The position numbers were made by a program, and so were the translations under genes. Under the pieces are notes generated by a model, which was not told the origin of the DNA, searched no databases, and saw nothing but the letters and a program-made list of their open reading frames with translations. This document shows, in pieces, positions 8,109 to 16,300 of a stretch of 43,635 nucleotides of DNA (position 1 is its first letter; every line of letters starts with the position of its first letter). The DNA comes from Nostoc sp. CHAB 5836 (GTDB lineage: Bacteria; Cyanobacteriota; Cyanobacteriia; Cyanobacteriales; Nostocaceae): assembly GCF_020829445.1 (NCBI RefSeq), contig NZ_JAIVFV010000048.1:1-43635 (forward strand), given 5' to 3'.

Positions 8109-8455
8109 TAAGTAGAGCGACGCAAATAAAGCTAACTGGCTAAGGCTGTCATTTGTCATTTGTCCTTCGTCATTTATAAGGGTTTAAGGCAATACGGTTG
8201 GGTTAAGGCTAAAACTCTGAGTAAAAGTCAGTTTTTTTAACGTAGACGCAACTCTTAGAGACGCTACGCGAACGGCTTGCCGCAGGCTACCGCAAACGCG
8301 AGTGCGTCTCCCCCTGGGAGAAGGACGCTTTCGCGCAGCGTCTCGTAAGAGTTGGACGCAAAGAGAAGAAAGAAATGCTTAACTGAACTGTATTGGGGTT
8401 TAAGGTGTGTTTACGTTTCGTAATATAGTTTGGTTTATTCTTGCCGACTTACTTA
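8109..8455 (+). mobile_element. 131-bp TA-target MITE (copy 2), split by a CAATAC element
   Basis: Starts TAAGTAGAGCGACGCAAATA and ends GCCGACTTACTTA. It is 347 bp because a 206-bp element plus its 10-bp duplication lie inside; removing 216 bp restores 131 bp exactly. It is inserted at a TA within the CAGGGC element. Confidence 0.85.
8190..8395 (+). mobile_element. CAATAC-family element, 206 bp, innermost insertion
   Basis: Ends CAATACGGTTGGGTTAAGG and CTTAACTGAACTGTATTG are inverted repeats. The 10-bp target duplication GGGTTTAAGG is at 8180-8189 and 8396-8405. The interior holds GC-rich palindromic units such as GACGCTACGCGAACGGC and CTTGCCGCAGGC, which recur near 11280, 30470 and 41770. 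No coding capacity. Confidence 0.88.
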
Positions 8456-8637
8456 GTTCGTTAAAACGTACTTTAGCTATGAGCCTGGAACTTCAGTTTT
8501 GGGTGGTTTATGTCTAGAATGAAATAGCCCTGGGGGAAACTCAGTCACAAAGCGTGCTGAGAGAGAAGCAACTCGTGGGATTTTAAGAGGCTTGCAGGCT
8601 AGCTAACGCGGTCAATCGTGGTAAAATTTGGTTGTGA

Positions 8638-9990
8638 GTGCCAACAACAAACATCTACGTGTTAGCGCCATTGCAAGATGCTATGACTATTCTTAACATT
8701 GGTTCACCCCTAATTGCGATCGCAGGACAAACGCGCCAAGCTGCAAGGAAGCTAGCGATTCTCTCCACGGAGGCAAAAAATCAAGCCCTTGTTGCGATCG
8801 CCCAAGCTTTAGAATCGGCTAGAGATGAAATTTTACAAGCAAACGTCGCTGATTGTGAAGCAGCAACTTCGGTGGGAATTTCTCAACCGCTTTATAAGCG
8901 CTTGCAGTTGGATGAACATAAATTAAGAGATGCGATCGCTGGGGTGCAAGATGTCGGTAAGCTAGCTGATCCGATCGGGAGAGTACAGATTCACCGCGAA
9001 CTTGACACTGGCTTAATTCTCAAGCGGATTACTTGTCCTTTAGGTGTTTTGGGGATTATTTTTGAAGCCCGTCCAGAGGCGGCGATTCAAATTGTTTCTT
9101 TGGCGATCAAATCGGGTAACGGTGTAATCCTCAAAGGCGGGAAAGAAGCGGTGCGTTCTTGCGAAGCGATCGTTAAGGCAATTAAGCAAGGATTATCTCA
9201 AACTGCTGTTAACCCCGATGCGGTACAGTTGCTGACAACTAGAGAAGAAACTCTAGAGCTTTTGAAGTTAGATAAATATGTAGATTTAATTATTCCTAGA
9301 GGTTCTAATTCCTTTGTGCGCTTTGTGCAAGAAAATACACGGATCCCTGTATTAGGTCACGCTGATGGGATTTGTCATCTTTATATAGATAAAGCGGCAG
9401 ATATTTCTAAAGCAGTTCCGATTACAGTAGATGCAAAAGCCCAATATCCTGCTGTTTGTAATGCAATTGAAACTTTGCTAGTTCACGCCTCTATTGCTAC
9501 AGAGTTTTTACCAAAAGTTGCTGAGGCTTTGCAAGAACGCCATGTAGAATTAAGAGGTGATAAACGCACCTGGGAAATTTTACCGAATATCAAAACTGCA
9601 ACAGAAATAGACTGGGAAACAGAATACAGCGATTTGATTTTGTCGATCAAGATTGTAGATTCTATAGAAGATGCGATCGCACATATTAACGAATATGGTT
9701 CTCGTCATACTGACGCTATTATTACTGAAGATTTAGCATCTGTCGAAACTTTTTTTGGATTGGTAAATTCAGCCAATATATTCCACAATTGTTCTACCAG
9801 ATTTGCTGATGGTTTCCGCTATGGTTTCGGTGCAGAAGTAGGAATTAGTACACAACAAATGCCTCCTCGTGGCCCTGTAGGTTTAGAGGGGTTAGTGACG
9901 TACAAATATCAAATGACTGGTGATGGTCATATAGTTGCTACTTATACTGGGGCTAATGCTAAAGCTTTGACTCATCGAGATTTTATATAA
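8638..9990 (+). CDS. proA: Gamma-glutamyl phosphate reductase
   Basis: ProA reduces gamma-glutamyl phosphate with NADPH to glutamate semialdehyde, the second step of proline synthesis, in the cytoplasm. Visible family features are [47 protein letters not shown], the catalytic cysteine in [13 protein letters not shown], and the C-terminal [19 protein letters not shown] and RGPVGLEGL. The GTG at 8638 gives 450 aa; the ATG at 8683 gives 435 aa, closer to the usual 415-435. Neither has a clear ribosome-binding site, so the start is uncertain. The gene stands alone between element-rich spacers. The remaining spacer upstream (7827-8019 and 8543-8637) holds a GGGG/CCCC hairpin near 7930-7965 and no gene. 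Confidence 0.95.
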   Translation: MPTTNIYVLAPLQDAMTILNIGSPLIAIAGQTRQAARKLAILSTEAKNQALVAIAQALESARDEILQANVADCEAATSVGISQPLYKRLQLDEHKLRDAIAGVQDVGKLADPIGRVQIHRELDTGLILKRITCPLGVLGIIFEARPEAAIQIVSLAIKSGNGVILKGGKEAVRSCEAIVKAIKQGLSQTAVNPDAVQLLTTREETLELLKLDKYVDLIIPRGSNSFVRFVQENTRIPVLGHADGICHLYIDKAADISKAVPITVDAKAQYPAVCNAIETLLVHASIATEFLPKVAEALQERHVELRGDKRTWEILPNIKTATEIDWETEYSDLILSIKIVDSIEDAIAHINEYGSRHTDAIITEDLASVETFFGLVNSANIFHNCSTRFADGFRYGFGAEVGISTQQMPPRGPVGLEGLVTYKYQMTGDGHIVATYTGANAKALTHRDFI

Positions 9991-10017
9991 ACAGCCTTAT
10001 ATTTGAAAAATCTACCT

Positions 10018-10157
10018 CAATACTGCGCAGGTTTTGGCAAAAAAATAAAAAATCTGTAGGTTGGGTTGAGGAACGAAACCCAACCGAAGAGCGGGGTTTG
10101 TTGGGTTTCGCAAAGGCTCAACCCAACCTACAAATATTAAAAACCTACGCAGTATTG
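10018..10157. mobile_element. CAATAC-family element, 140 bp, GCGCAGG subtype
   Basis: Ends CAATACTGCGCAGGTTTT and AAAACCTACGCAGTATTG are inverted repeats. The 10-bp target duplication AAATCTACCT is at 10008-10017 and 10158-10167. Inside lies a second strong palindrome (GGTTGGGTTGAGG... ...CTCAACCCAACC). It begins 28 bp after the proA stop. Confidence 0.88.
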
Positions 10158-10174
10158 AAATCTACCTTATATAC

Positions 10175-10287
10175 CAATACACTTGGGTTAAGCATTTCTT
10201 CCCTCTCTTTCTCTCTTCTCTCTGTGTTCTCTGCGCCTCTGTGGTTCGTTAAAGAAAAAGAGTTTTAGCCTTAAGTGAACCGTATTG
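10175..10287. mobile_element. CAATAC-family element, 113 bp
   Basis: Ends CAATACACTTGGGTTAAG and CTTAAGTGAACCGTATTG. The 10-bp target duplication CCTTATATAC is at 10165-10174 and 10288-10297. Its left duplication overlaps the right duplication of the previous element by three bases, so the two insertions are contiguous. The interior includes the CTCTGCGCCTCTGTGGTTCG repeat seen also near 17890 and 30030 (other strand). Confidence 0.88.
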
Positions 10288-10375
10288 CCTTATATACTAA
10301 GGTTTACTATAGGAATCCGATTTGATTTTGGAACAAAATATAGATATCAGCCAAATTAGTTTTCTTTGAACTTTC

Positions 10376-10654
10376 ATGCAGTTTGAATGGGATGACGCAA
10401 AGAATCTCGAAAACATCTGCAAACATAAAATTGACTTTGCCGATGTTCCTAAAATGTTTGATAGTACGATGCTAATTGAGCTAGATAACCGTTTTGATTA
10501 TGGTGAAGAACGCTCGCGAGGTATCGGTTTTCTCGGTAACGGCGTAGCGGTGGTCATCTGGATAGAACGGCAAAATGATATCATCCGAATTATTTCAGCA
10601 CGAAGGGCAAATCGATATGAGCGCCAACGATTTGAACAATATCTCACATACTAA
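10376..10654 (+). CDS. brnT: BrnT-family toxin
   Basis: A 92-residue protein with the BrnT signature: FEWDDAKNLENICKHKIDF at the N-terminus, RSRGIGFLGNGVAVVIWIE in the middle, and IIRIISARRANRYERQRFEQYL at the C-terminus. BrnT toxins have a RelE-like ribonuclease fold and inhibit translation; BrnA binds and neutralises them and represses the operon. The downstream gene overlaps by 38 bp, as expected for this pair. No clear ribosome-binding site is seen before ATG 10376. Confidence 0.9.
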   Translation: MQFEWDDAKNLENICKHKIDFADVPKMFDSTMLIELDNRFDYGEERSRGIGFLGNGVAVVIWIERQNDIIRIISARRANRYERQRFEQYLTY

Positions 10655-10886
10655 TTGGGAAGCATTAGAATCGATGTCAGATGACGACATTGATTATTCT
10701 GATATTCCGCCGTTAAACGATGAGTTTTTCGAGAAAGCAATGTTGAGATTACCAGCAACTCAAGCACGGAACTTAATTCAGATTGATCCAGATGTGATAG
10801 CTTGGTTTCAATCCCAAAGTGTCGAATACAAAACACTGATCAATTCTGTCTTGCGTCAACACATCCAAAATAGTGGTAACAAATGA
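10617..10886 (+). CDS. brnA: BrnA-family antitoxin
   Basis: The chosen ATG at 10617 begins MSANDLNNISHTNWEAL and gives 89 residues; an upstream in-frame start at 10575 would lie deep inside brnT. The protein has an acidic N-terminus (SMSDDDIDYSDIPPLNDEF) and a C-terminal ribbon-helix-helix-like segment (IQIDPDVIAWFQSQSVEYKTLINSVLRQHI), the usual BrnA layout. It should bind BrnT and the operon promoter. The upstream spacer (10298-10375) contains a relic ATAGGAATCCGATTTGATTT also found at the edge of the palindrome at 22853. The pair lies between transposable-element clusters. Confidence 0.88.
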   Translation: MSANDLNNISHTNWEALESMSDDDIDYSDIPPLNDEFFEKAMLRLPATQARNLIQIDPDVIAWFQSQSVEYKTLINSVLRQHIQNSGNK

Positions 10887-11036
10887 GTAAAATCATTTTT
10901 AATTTAGCGAGTTTCAAAGATTCTTTATCTGACCAATAATACCAGGGCTATTTCATTCTCATCTAGCCCGCCTCAGAATTAATTCTGAGTCTAATAGCGA
11001 AAGTCGTCTCAAGACGACTGAGAAAAGGTTATAGTC

Positions 11037-11357
11037 CAATACCCTTGGGTTAAGGCTAAAACTCTCAGTAAAAGTCAGTGTTTTTAACGTAGACGCATTC
11101 CAATACGGTTCAGTTAAGCCCAAAAAATAAAAATGTGTAGGTTGGGTTGAGGAACGAAACCCAACCTACAACGGGCGTTTGTTGGGTAACACTAAAGTTC
11201 AACCCAACCTACAATTATCCTTAACTGAACCGTATTGAGACGCATTCGCGCAGCGTCTCGTAGAGAAGCGGCTTGCCGCAGGCTACCACAAACGCGAGTG
11301 CGTCTCGTAAGAGTTGGACGCAAAGAGAAGAAAGAAATACTTAACCCAACTGTATTG
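11037..11357. mobile_element. CAATAC-family element inside copy B, itself interrupted
   Basis: Ends CAATACCCTTGGGTTAAGG and CTTAACCCAACTGTATTG. The target duplication is GGTTATAGTC (11027-11036) and GGTTGTAGTC (11358-11367), 9 of 10 matching. Without the inner 137-bp element and its duplication, it is 174 bp. Confidence 0.85.
11101..11237. mobile_element. CAATAC-family element, 137 bp, third nesting level
   Basis: Ends CAATACGGTTCAGTTAAG and CTTAACTGAACCGTATTG, almost perfect complements. The 10-bp target duplication AGACGCATTC is at 11091-11100 and 11238-11247. The interior contains the GGTTGGGTTGAGG palindrome also found at 10018 and 34732. Confidence 0.88.
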
Positions 11358-11510
11358 GGTTGTAGTCCGTTAAAACGGACTTTAGCTATGAGCCAGGAAC
11401 TTCAGTTCCGGGTGGTTTATGTCTAAAATGAAATAGCCCTGCCAATAATACAGCCCTTTTGTTCAAGACTTAAATTGCTCATTTTCTCTAATGAAGGGTT
11501 GGGAAGAGGT

Positions 11511-12320
11511 TTATTTTCTAGCACGAACAAAGAAGGTTGTGGTATCTTCCCAAACTCCTTCAACAGTTGCTAGCTTCTCAATTTCGGCGTGGTATGCAAC
11601 TTGTAACTGATCTAATTGTTCCTGTGATAGTTTTGGTAACAGGGGATTGCCTTTAAAACTTAAATTAATTGTCTTCTGGGATAATTTTTCATTACTAAAA
11701 TTGCGATATCGTCCACGCGGTTCAATTTTGATATCGATATCCTGAAAACCTGCCTGTTGTAACAAACCCTCGCACCTTTCTGTAGTACCAAGGGATGCAA
11801 GAATATGTGGTGGCGATATGCCTAAGACTCCAGCGCATATATTAACATAAACAGATGCCATATAAGCAGTTTCGGGAGGGCAAGTAAACGCTACGAATCC
11901 CCCTGGTTTGAGAAAACGATACCACTTTTGTAAGCTGCCAAGGATATCGGTAAGCAGTACAATTGCTGAACAGCAAAAAATGACATCAAAATTACCATCA
12001 CTAAAGTTTATATATTCTGCATCACCCTCAATTAATTCGATGTTTTGTAATTTTGTTGCTGCAACTTTTTGTCTGGCTTGATATAGCATTCCAGGAGTCA
12101 TATCTATACCAATAACATAGCCTGTTGAACCAACTTTTAAAGCGGCGGGAATCGCAACTAAACCCGTTCCAGTTGCAATATCAAGGATTTTTTGTCCTGG
12201 CTGGAGTGGTACGGATTCAAGTAGGAGACTTGCTTCTAGGGGATGTTGAGTACCTTCTTCATGATCATAGGCAGTTCTAGCATCGTAAAATTGAATTACT
12301 TGCTGTTTGTAAGCATTCAT
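11511..12320 (-). CDS. Class I SAM-dependent methyltransferase, UbiE/MenG-like
   Basis: The 269-residue protein has the SAM-binding motif ILDIATGTGLVAIPAAL (about residues 45-61), the acidic residue GIDMTPGML, a second-ribose-type EGDAEYINF, and post-motifs FDVIFCCSAIVLL and LKPGGFVAFTCP. The C-terminal half (about 165-269) is a variable substrate cap. It lies 11 bp downstream of menF on the same strand, so both are probably one transcript. That position invites a role in phylloquinone metabolism, such as the final C-methylation done by MenG. However, the sequence could equally be a methyltransferase for another substrate. The class is secure; the substrate is not. Confidence 0.75.
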   Translation of the reverse strand: MNAYKQQVIQFYDARTAYDHEEGTQHPLEASLLLESVPLQPGQKILDIATGTGLVAIPAALKVGSTGYVIGIDMTPGMLYQARQKVAATKLQNIELIEGDAEYINFSDGNFDVIFCCSAIVLLTDILGSLQKWYRFLKPGGFVAFTCPPETAYMASVYVNICAGVLGISPPHILASLGTTERCEGLLQQAGFQDIDIKIEPRGRYRNFSNEKLSQKTINLSFKGNPLLPKLSQEQLDQLQVAYHAEIEKLATVEGVWEDTTTFFVRARK

Positions 12321-12331
12321 AAATCCTCTCT

Positions 12332-13744
12332 TTAAACTAACGCTTTCAATAACGCCTGAAGTTTCAGCTGCACCTCTGCAAACTCCTTATCAGGATCAGA
12401 TCCAGCCACGATACCAGCACCAGCATACAATCTCGCGCGATCGCCATCAATCAATGCTGAACGAATTCCGACAATAAACTCGCAGTTCCCCTGAGAATCT
12501 ATCCAACCCAGAGGCGCAGCATACAAACCTCTCTCAAAGCTTTCGTAACGCCGAATTTCGGCACAGGCTACATCTCTTGCTGCACCAGCAACGGCTGGTG
12601 TAGGATGCAATTGGGCGACAATCTTTAATGGATGTATGTTAGCTGGAACTATAGCACTGATTGGTGTCCATAAATGTTGGATATTCGATAATTGTCGCAG
12701 CCGTGGTGCTAATATTTGGGGTAATAAACCTAGCTGGCATAGGCGTTGTGTAATGAAATCAAGCACCAGTGAATGTTCGTGCTTTTCTTTTTCACTATTA
12801 AGCAAGCGATTGGCATTAGCTGCATCTTCAGCAGGGGTTTTACCTCGTGGTGCAGAACCAGCTAAAGCATCAGTGATTAACTGTTGATTATTAATACTAA
12901 TTAATCTTTCTGGACTGGCACCAATAAAGTTTTGTCCTTTGCCATTACTTGTTGAAAAAATATAACAATTAGGATGTATCCGTCTAAGATTATTTAAGGA
13001 TTTAACTAAATCAAAGTGGTTGCTTGATTTGACATCTAATATATCTGCTAGGACAATCTTGCTTAAATGACTAGACCTAATTTTTTCCAAAACAGATACT
13101 ACTGAACGTTTAAACCCAGTAGCATTCGTGACAGATTTATTGTATAACTTTGCTGGAAAACAATCAATATTAGCAGAGTAATATTTTAAAGATTGGATAA
13201 ATTCAATTTTATTTTGCACATTCTCCAACAACCTTTGAACACTTACACTTTCATTGATAATTATATTTGTTACTAATATGCAACGCTGATTTTTAACAGC
13301 TACTTGCCAACGGGGAAGAAAGATGGTAGCAGACGGAAATGGATAATCTACTTGGGCATTTTTATCAAAAAAGCTGAAATAACAAAAAAAGTGAGGCCCA
13401 GAAAAACCTTGGCTAGTGTTACCAAAATTAATTATATTTTTTAGACAAGATTTGATAAAATGTTCGCCTTGAGTAAAACGATCTACACCATCAATTTGTA
13501 ACTTTGCCACAGCATCAATTGCCGCGATCGCTTCTCCTTTGCCTTTGTCCTCAAAGTAAAAATTTATTTCATTTGCTTGTGTAAGTTGATCTAATACAAG
13601 TAAAGGGTCAACTAAATCGATCTCCTGAGAGATACTGACAATTTGCCTGCAATTATTTTTGACGCACTTTTCTTGCACTGCTACCAAAAATTGATATAAA
13701 TCTTTGTGTACAAAGAGGTTGCTACGACATGGTGAAACTGTCAT
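12332..13744 (-). CDS. menF: Isochorismate synthase
   Basis: Chorismate-binding enzyme of 470 aa converting chorismate to isochorismate, the first committed step to phylloquinone. The C-terminal half shows the family motifs: SKIVLADILDV with the catalytic base lysine, FIGASPERLI, GSAPRGKTPAEDAANANRLL, EKHEHSLVLDFI, LHPTPAVAGAARDVA, ERGLYAAPLGW, CEFIVGIRSAL, LYAGAGIVAGSDP and EFAEVQLKLQALL. The N-terminal third is the poorly conserved domain usual for cyanobacterial MenF. It is transcribed divergently from menA (start-to-start about 307 bp), which suggests a shared control region. A methyltransferase gene follows 11 bp downstream. Confidence 0.93.
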   Translation of the reverse strand: MTVSPCRSNLFVHKDLYQFLVAVQEKCVKNNCRQIVSISQEIDLVDPLLVLDQLTQANEINFYFEDKGKGEAIAAIDAVAKLQIDGVDRFTQGEHFIKSCLKNIINFGNTSQGFSGPHFFCYFSFFDKNAQVDYPFPSATIFLPRWQVAVKNQRCILVTNIIINESVSVQRLLENVQNKIEFIQSLKYYSANIDCFPAKLYNKSVTNATGFKRSVVSVLEKIRSSHLSKIVLADILDVKSSNHFDLVKSLNNLRRIHPNCYIFSTSNGKGQNFIGASPERLISINNQQLITDALAGSAPRGKTPAEDAANANRLLNSEKEKHEHSLVLDFITQRLCQLGLLPQILAPRLRQLSNIQHLWTPISAIVPANIHPLKIVAQLHPTPAVAGAARDVACAEIRRYESFERGLYAAPLGWIDSQGNCEFIVGIRSALIDGDRARLYAGAGIVAGSDPDKEFAEVQLKLQALLKALV

Positions 13745-14051
13745 GGATCTATAGTAAATTTTTTTTAAGTTAACTTCCTAAAGTGTAATTAATCGTGGTC
13801 GTATTTCTACAGGTAACATATTAAGTTGTCATTTCACCAGCGTAGGATTTGCCTTGTTCGTGGTGTTCCTAGACCCTGACAAGACAGTTGCAGCCGGAGG
13901 CTGCAACGTCAGGGTAGAGTATTAACAACACAAGGTGAACAATCCACAGTCAAACTAGTAGTTGTTTTTAGCTGATGAATATCTAGCGTCTCTTTCAATC
14001 AAAAAATCTCAAGTGAGAGTAATATTCCGGCAATTTAATTAATCACGACTG
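13745..14051. promoter_or_regulatory. Divergent menF/menA intergenic region
   Basis: This 307-bp spacer must contain the promoters of both divergent men transcripts. The clearest structure is a hairpin at 13874-13914: CCCTGAC pairs with GTCAGGG, and inside it TTGCAGCC pairs with GGCTGCAA around a GGA loop. No canonical regulator box is evident by eye. Confidence 0.45.
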
Positions 14052-14948
14052 ATGACAACCAAGCAGATTTTATATCCCAACACTAAGTTATGGATGGCAG
14101 CGATTAAACCGCCAATGTACAGCGTTGCCATTATGCCCATTTGGGTAGGAACAGCAGTAGCATTTGCCGAAACTAAAATTTTTAATGGTGCAGTATTTTC
14201 TACTTTTGTCGCTGCGGCAATCTTAATTCTCGCCTGGGAAAATATCAGTAATGATGTCTTTGATTCCGAAACAGGTATTGATCAAAATAAGCACCATTCT
14301 CTGGTGAACTTAACAGACAATAAGCCATTAATATTTTGGATAGGAAATTTGTGTTTAGGTTTGGGGTTGCTGGGCATACTAGCGATCGCTTTTTGGCAAC
14401 AAGACCTAACTGTGATCGCCATAATTCTGCTGTGCTGTGGTTTGGGCTATATGTACCAAGGGCCTCCCTTTCGCTTAGGATATCAGGGTTTAGGCGAGAT
14501 TCTTTGCTTTTTTGCCTTTGGCCCCTTAGCAGTGGAGGCAGCCTACTACAGCCAAACCCAAACTTGGTCAATGACAAGTTTAGCAGCCTCAGTCATTGTT
14601 GGGATTGCCACAACCTTAATTTTGTTTTGCTCACACTTTCACCAAGTTAAGGATGACATAGCCGCAGGCAAGCGATCGCCTATCGTCCGTCTAGGAACAG
14701 CAAAAAGTGCCCAACTCCTAGGTTGGTTTACTGGTAGCATTTATACCCTCACCTTGCTGTTTGTGCTATGGGGAATTTCTCCACCTTGGACATTACTGAG
14801 TTGGGTGAGTTTACCCTTTGCCTTCAAATTATGTCGCCACGTCCAAGAAAACCACAATCAGCCAGACAAAGTTAGTAACTGTAAATTCATCGCCGTAGCG
14901 GTGCATTTCTGGGCTTGCTTGTTGTTTGGACTGGGATTTATGATTTAG
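14052..14948 (+). CDS. menA: 1,4-dihydroxy-2-naphthoate phytyltransferase
   Basis: UbiA-superfamily membrane prenyltransferase, 298 aa, that joins phytyl diphosphate to dihydroxynaphthoate in phylloquinone synthesis. The first aspartate-rich motif is NISNDVFDSETGIDQNKHHS (about residues 64-83) and the second is HFHQVKDDIAAGKRSPIVRLG (about 195-215). About eight to nine hydrophobic helices are evident. The N-terminus LWMAAIKPPMYSVAIMPIWVG is typical of cyanobacterial MenA. It heads the rightward menA-menC-menE group and is followed by menC after 44 bp. Confidence 0.94.
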   Translation: MTTKQILYPNTKLWMAAIKPPMYSVAIMPIWVGTAVAFAETKIFNGAVFSTFVAAAILILAWENISNDVFDSETGIDQNKHHSLVNLTDNKPLIFWIGNLCLGLGLLGILAIAFWQQDLTVIAIILLCCGLGYMYQGPPFRLGYQGLGEILCFFAFGPLAVEAAYYSQTQTWSMTSLAASVIVGIATTLILFCSHFHQVKDDIAAGKRSPIVRLGTAKSAQLLGWFTGSIYTLTLLFVLWGISPPWTLLSWVSLPFAFKLCRHVQENHNQPDKVSNCKFIAVAVHFWACLLFGLGFMI

Positions 14949-14992
14949 TTGGGCATTGGCCATTAGGCATGACAGCAGAGGGAGAGTGACTA

Positions 14993-16300
14993 ATGACTAA
15001 TGACTACAGATTAGAATTTCGTCCTTATCAGCGAAGATTTGTGCGTAGATACGCAGTGGCTTGTCGTCAGACACCGCTTACAACCAGTCACGGTAATTGG
15101 GATATTCGTGAAGGTATTATCCTCCGTCTCACCGACGAAAATCTTAAAGTCGGCTGGGGAGAAATCGCCCCCATTAGCTGGTTTGGTTCCGAAACCCTAG
15201 AACAAGCCTTAGATTTTTGTCGCCAACTTCCAGAAAAAATCACAGAGGAGATAATTTTCTCCATCCCAGATGAGTTACCTGCTTGTCAATTTGGCTTTGA
15301 GTCAGCGTGGGAGTGGGGAATGGGGAGTGGGGGAGGTGGGGGAGATGAGGGAGATGAGGGAGATGAGGGAGATGAGGGAGATGAGGGAGATGAGGGAGAT
15401 AATTTTATAACTCCAAACTCCTCACTCCTCACTCCAAACTCCTCACTCCTCACTCCTGACTCCTCACTCCTGACTCCAAACTCCTCACTCCTGACTCCAA
15501 ACTCCTCACTCCTGACTCCTGACTCCTCACTCCTGACTCCTCACTCCTCACTCCTGACTCCAAACTCCTCACTCCCAACTCCAAACTCCTCACTCCCAAC
15601 TCCTAACTCCTCACTCCAAACTCCAAACTCCTCACTCCCAACTCCTAACTCACTCTTCTACAGTGCCTTATTATCAGCTGGGGAAGCGGCTTTAAATCAA
15701 TGGGAAACGCTGTGGGAGCAGGGATATCACACGTTTAAGTGGAAAATAGGTGTGTATGCGATCGCTGATGAACTAGAAATTTTTGAGTCACTGATACACA
15801 CTTTACCAGCTTTTACCAAACTTCGATTAGATGCCAACTGTGGACTTAACTATGAAGAAGCTAACTTATGGCTGCGAACTTGCGACAATTTCAAGGCAAA
15901 TAAAGAACTAGATATAGAAATTGAATTTATCGAACAACCGCTACCCGTAGAGCAATTTCAGGAGATGTTGGAATTGAGTCGGAGTTACGAAACTGCGATC
16001 GCTTTAGATGAATCTGTCGCCACACTTGCGCAACTCGCCGCCTGTCATCAACAAGGTTGGCGAGGGATTTTTGTCATTAAACCTGCGATCGTTGGTTCAC
16101 CATCTCGTCTGAGAAAGTTTTGCCACCAGCATAAAATTGATACTGTATTTTCATCCGTATTTGAAACTGCGATCGGAAGACTTGCAGCACTCCAACTAGC
16201 AGCCGAATTATCCCAAAACAACAGAGCAATTGGTTTTGGCATCGACCATTTTTTTGAACAAGAAGAAACCTGGCTTCAAAGTTTATGGAACGACCTTTAG
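14993..16300 (+). CDS. menC: o-Succinylbenzoate synthase with a large in-frame low-complexity insertion
   Basis: Enolase-superfamily dehydratase that converts SHCHC to o-succinylbenzoate. Catalytic features are intact: TFKWKIGV with the KxK lysines, metal ligands in LRLDANCG, EFIEQPL and ALDESV, and the second lysine in FVIKPAIVG. The protein is 435 aa, against about 320 for relatives. Roughly residues 107-221 are (GDE)n followed by TPNSSLL/TPDSSLL units encoded by tandem DNA repeats (15315-15655). The insertion lies between the N-terminal capping domain (ACQFGFESAW) and the barrel start (ALLSAGEAALNQWETLW), so the barrel may still fold. The gene overlaps menE by 16 bp. Confidence 0.92.
   Translation: MTNDYRLEFRPYQRRFVRRYAVACRQTPLTTSHGNWDIREGIILRLTDENLKVGWGEIAPISWFGSETLEQALDFCRQLPEKITEEIIFSIPDELPACQFGFESAWEWGMGSGGGGGDEGDEGDEGDEGDEGDEGDNFITPNSSLLTPNSSLLTPDSSLLTPNSSLLTPNSSLLTPDSSLLTPHSSLLTPNSSLPTPNSSLPTPNSSLQTPNSSLPTPNSLFYSALLSAGEAALNQWETLWEQGYHTFKWKIGVYAIADELEIFESLIHTLPAFTKLRLDANCGLNYEEANLWLRTCDNFKANKELDIEIEFIEQPLPVEQFQEMLELSRSYETAIALDESVATLAQLAACHQQGWRGIFVIKPAIVGSPSRLRKFCHQHKIDTVFSSVFETAIGRLAALQLAAELSQNNRAIGFGIDHFFEQEETWLQSLWNDL
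15315..15655. repeat. Tandem repeats inside menC
   Basis: The first part is a 9-bp tandem GATGAGGGA (about six copies, 15344-15400). The second part is a patchwork of CTCCAAACTCCTCACTC and CTGACTCCTCACTCCTGACT units to about 15650. All units preserve the frame and contain no stop. The same GGGGGATGA/TCATCCCCC type of repeat recurs on the other strand in menE at 16640-16676. Repeats of this type are ordinarily intergenic in Nostoc genomes. Confidence 0.93.

Larger units (their letters stand above)
8020..8532. mobile_element. CAGGGC-family element with two further elements nested inside (copy A)
   Basis: Terminal inverted repeats CAGGGCTATTTCATTC (8020-8035) and GAATGAAATAGCCCTG (8517-8532) are exact complements. 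They are flanked by the 10-bp target duplication GGGGAAACTC (8010-8019 and 8533-8542). Subtracting the nested insertions leaves a 168-bp core, the same as in copy B (10943-11441). No transposase is encoded. Core hairpins include CTCAGAAT/ATTCTGAG and GTCGTCT/AGACGAC. Confidence 0.9.
10943..11441. mobile_element. CAGGGC-family element with nested insertions (copy B)
   Basis: Ends CAGGGCTATTTCATTC and AATGAAATAGCCCTG. The 10-bp target duplication CCAATAATAC is at 10933-10942 and 11442-11451. Total 499 bp; removing the nested 321-bp element and its 10-bp duplication leaves a 168-bp core identical in size to copy A. A 63-codon frame (11235-11426) within it is repeat sequence. Confidence 0.9.

Noticed and set aside
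11235..11426. 63-codon frame resembling the one at 4027-4254
   Set aside because: Both are readings of the same non-coding repeat, not homologous genes.
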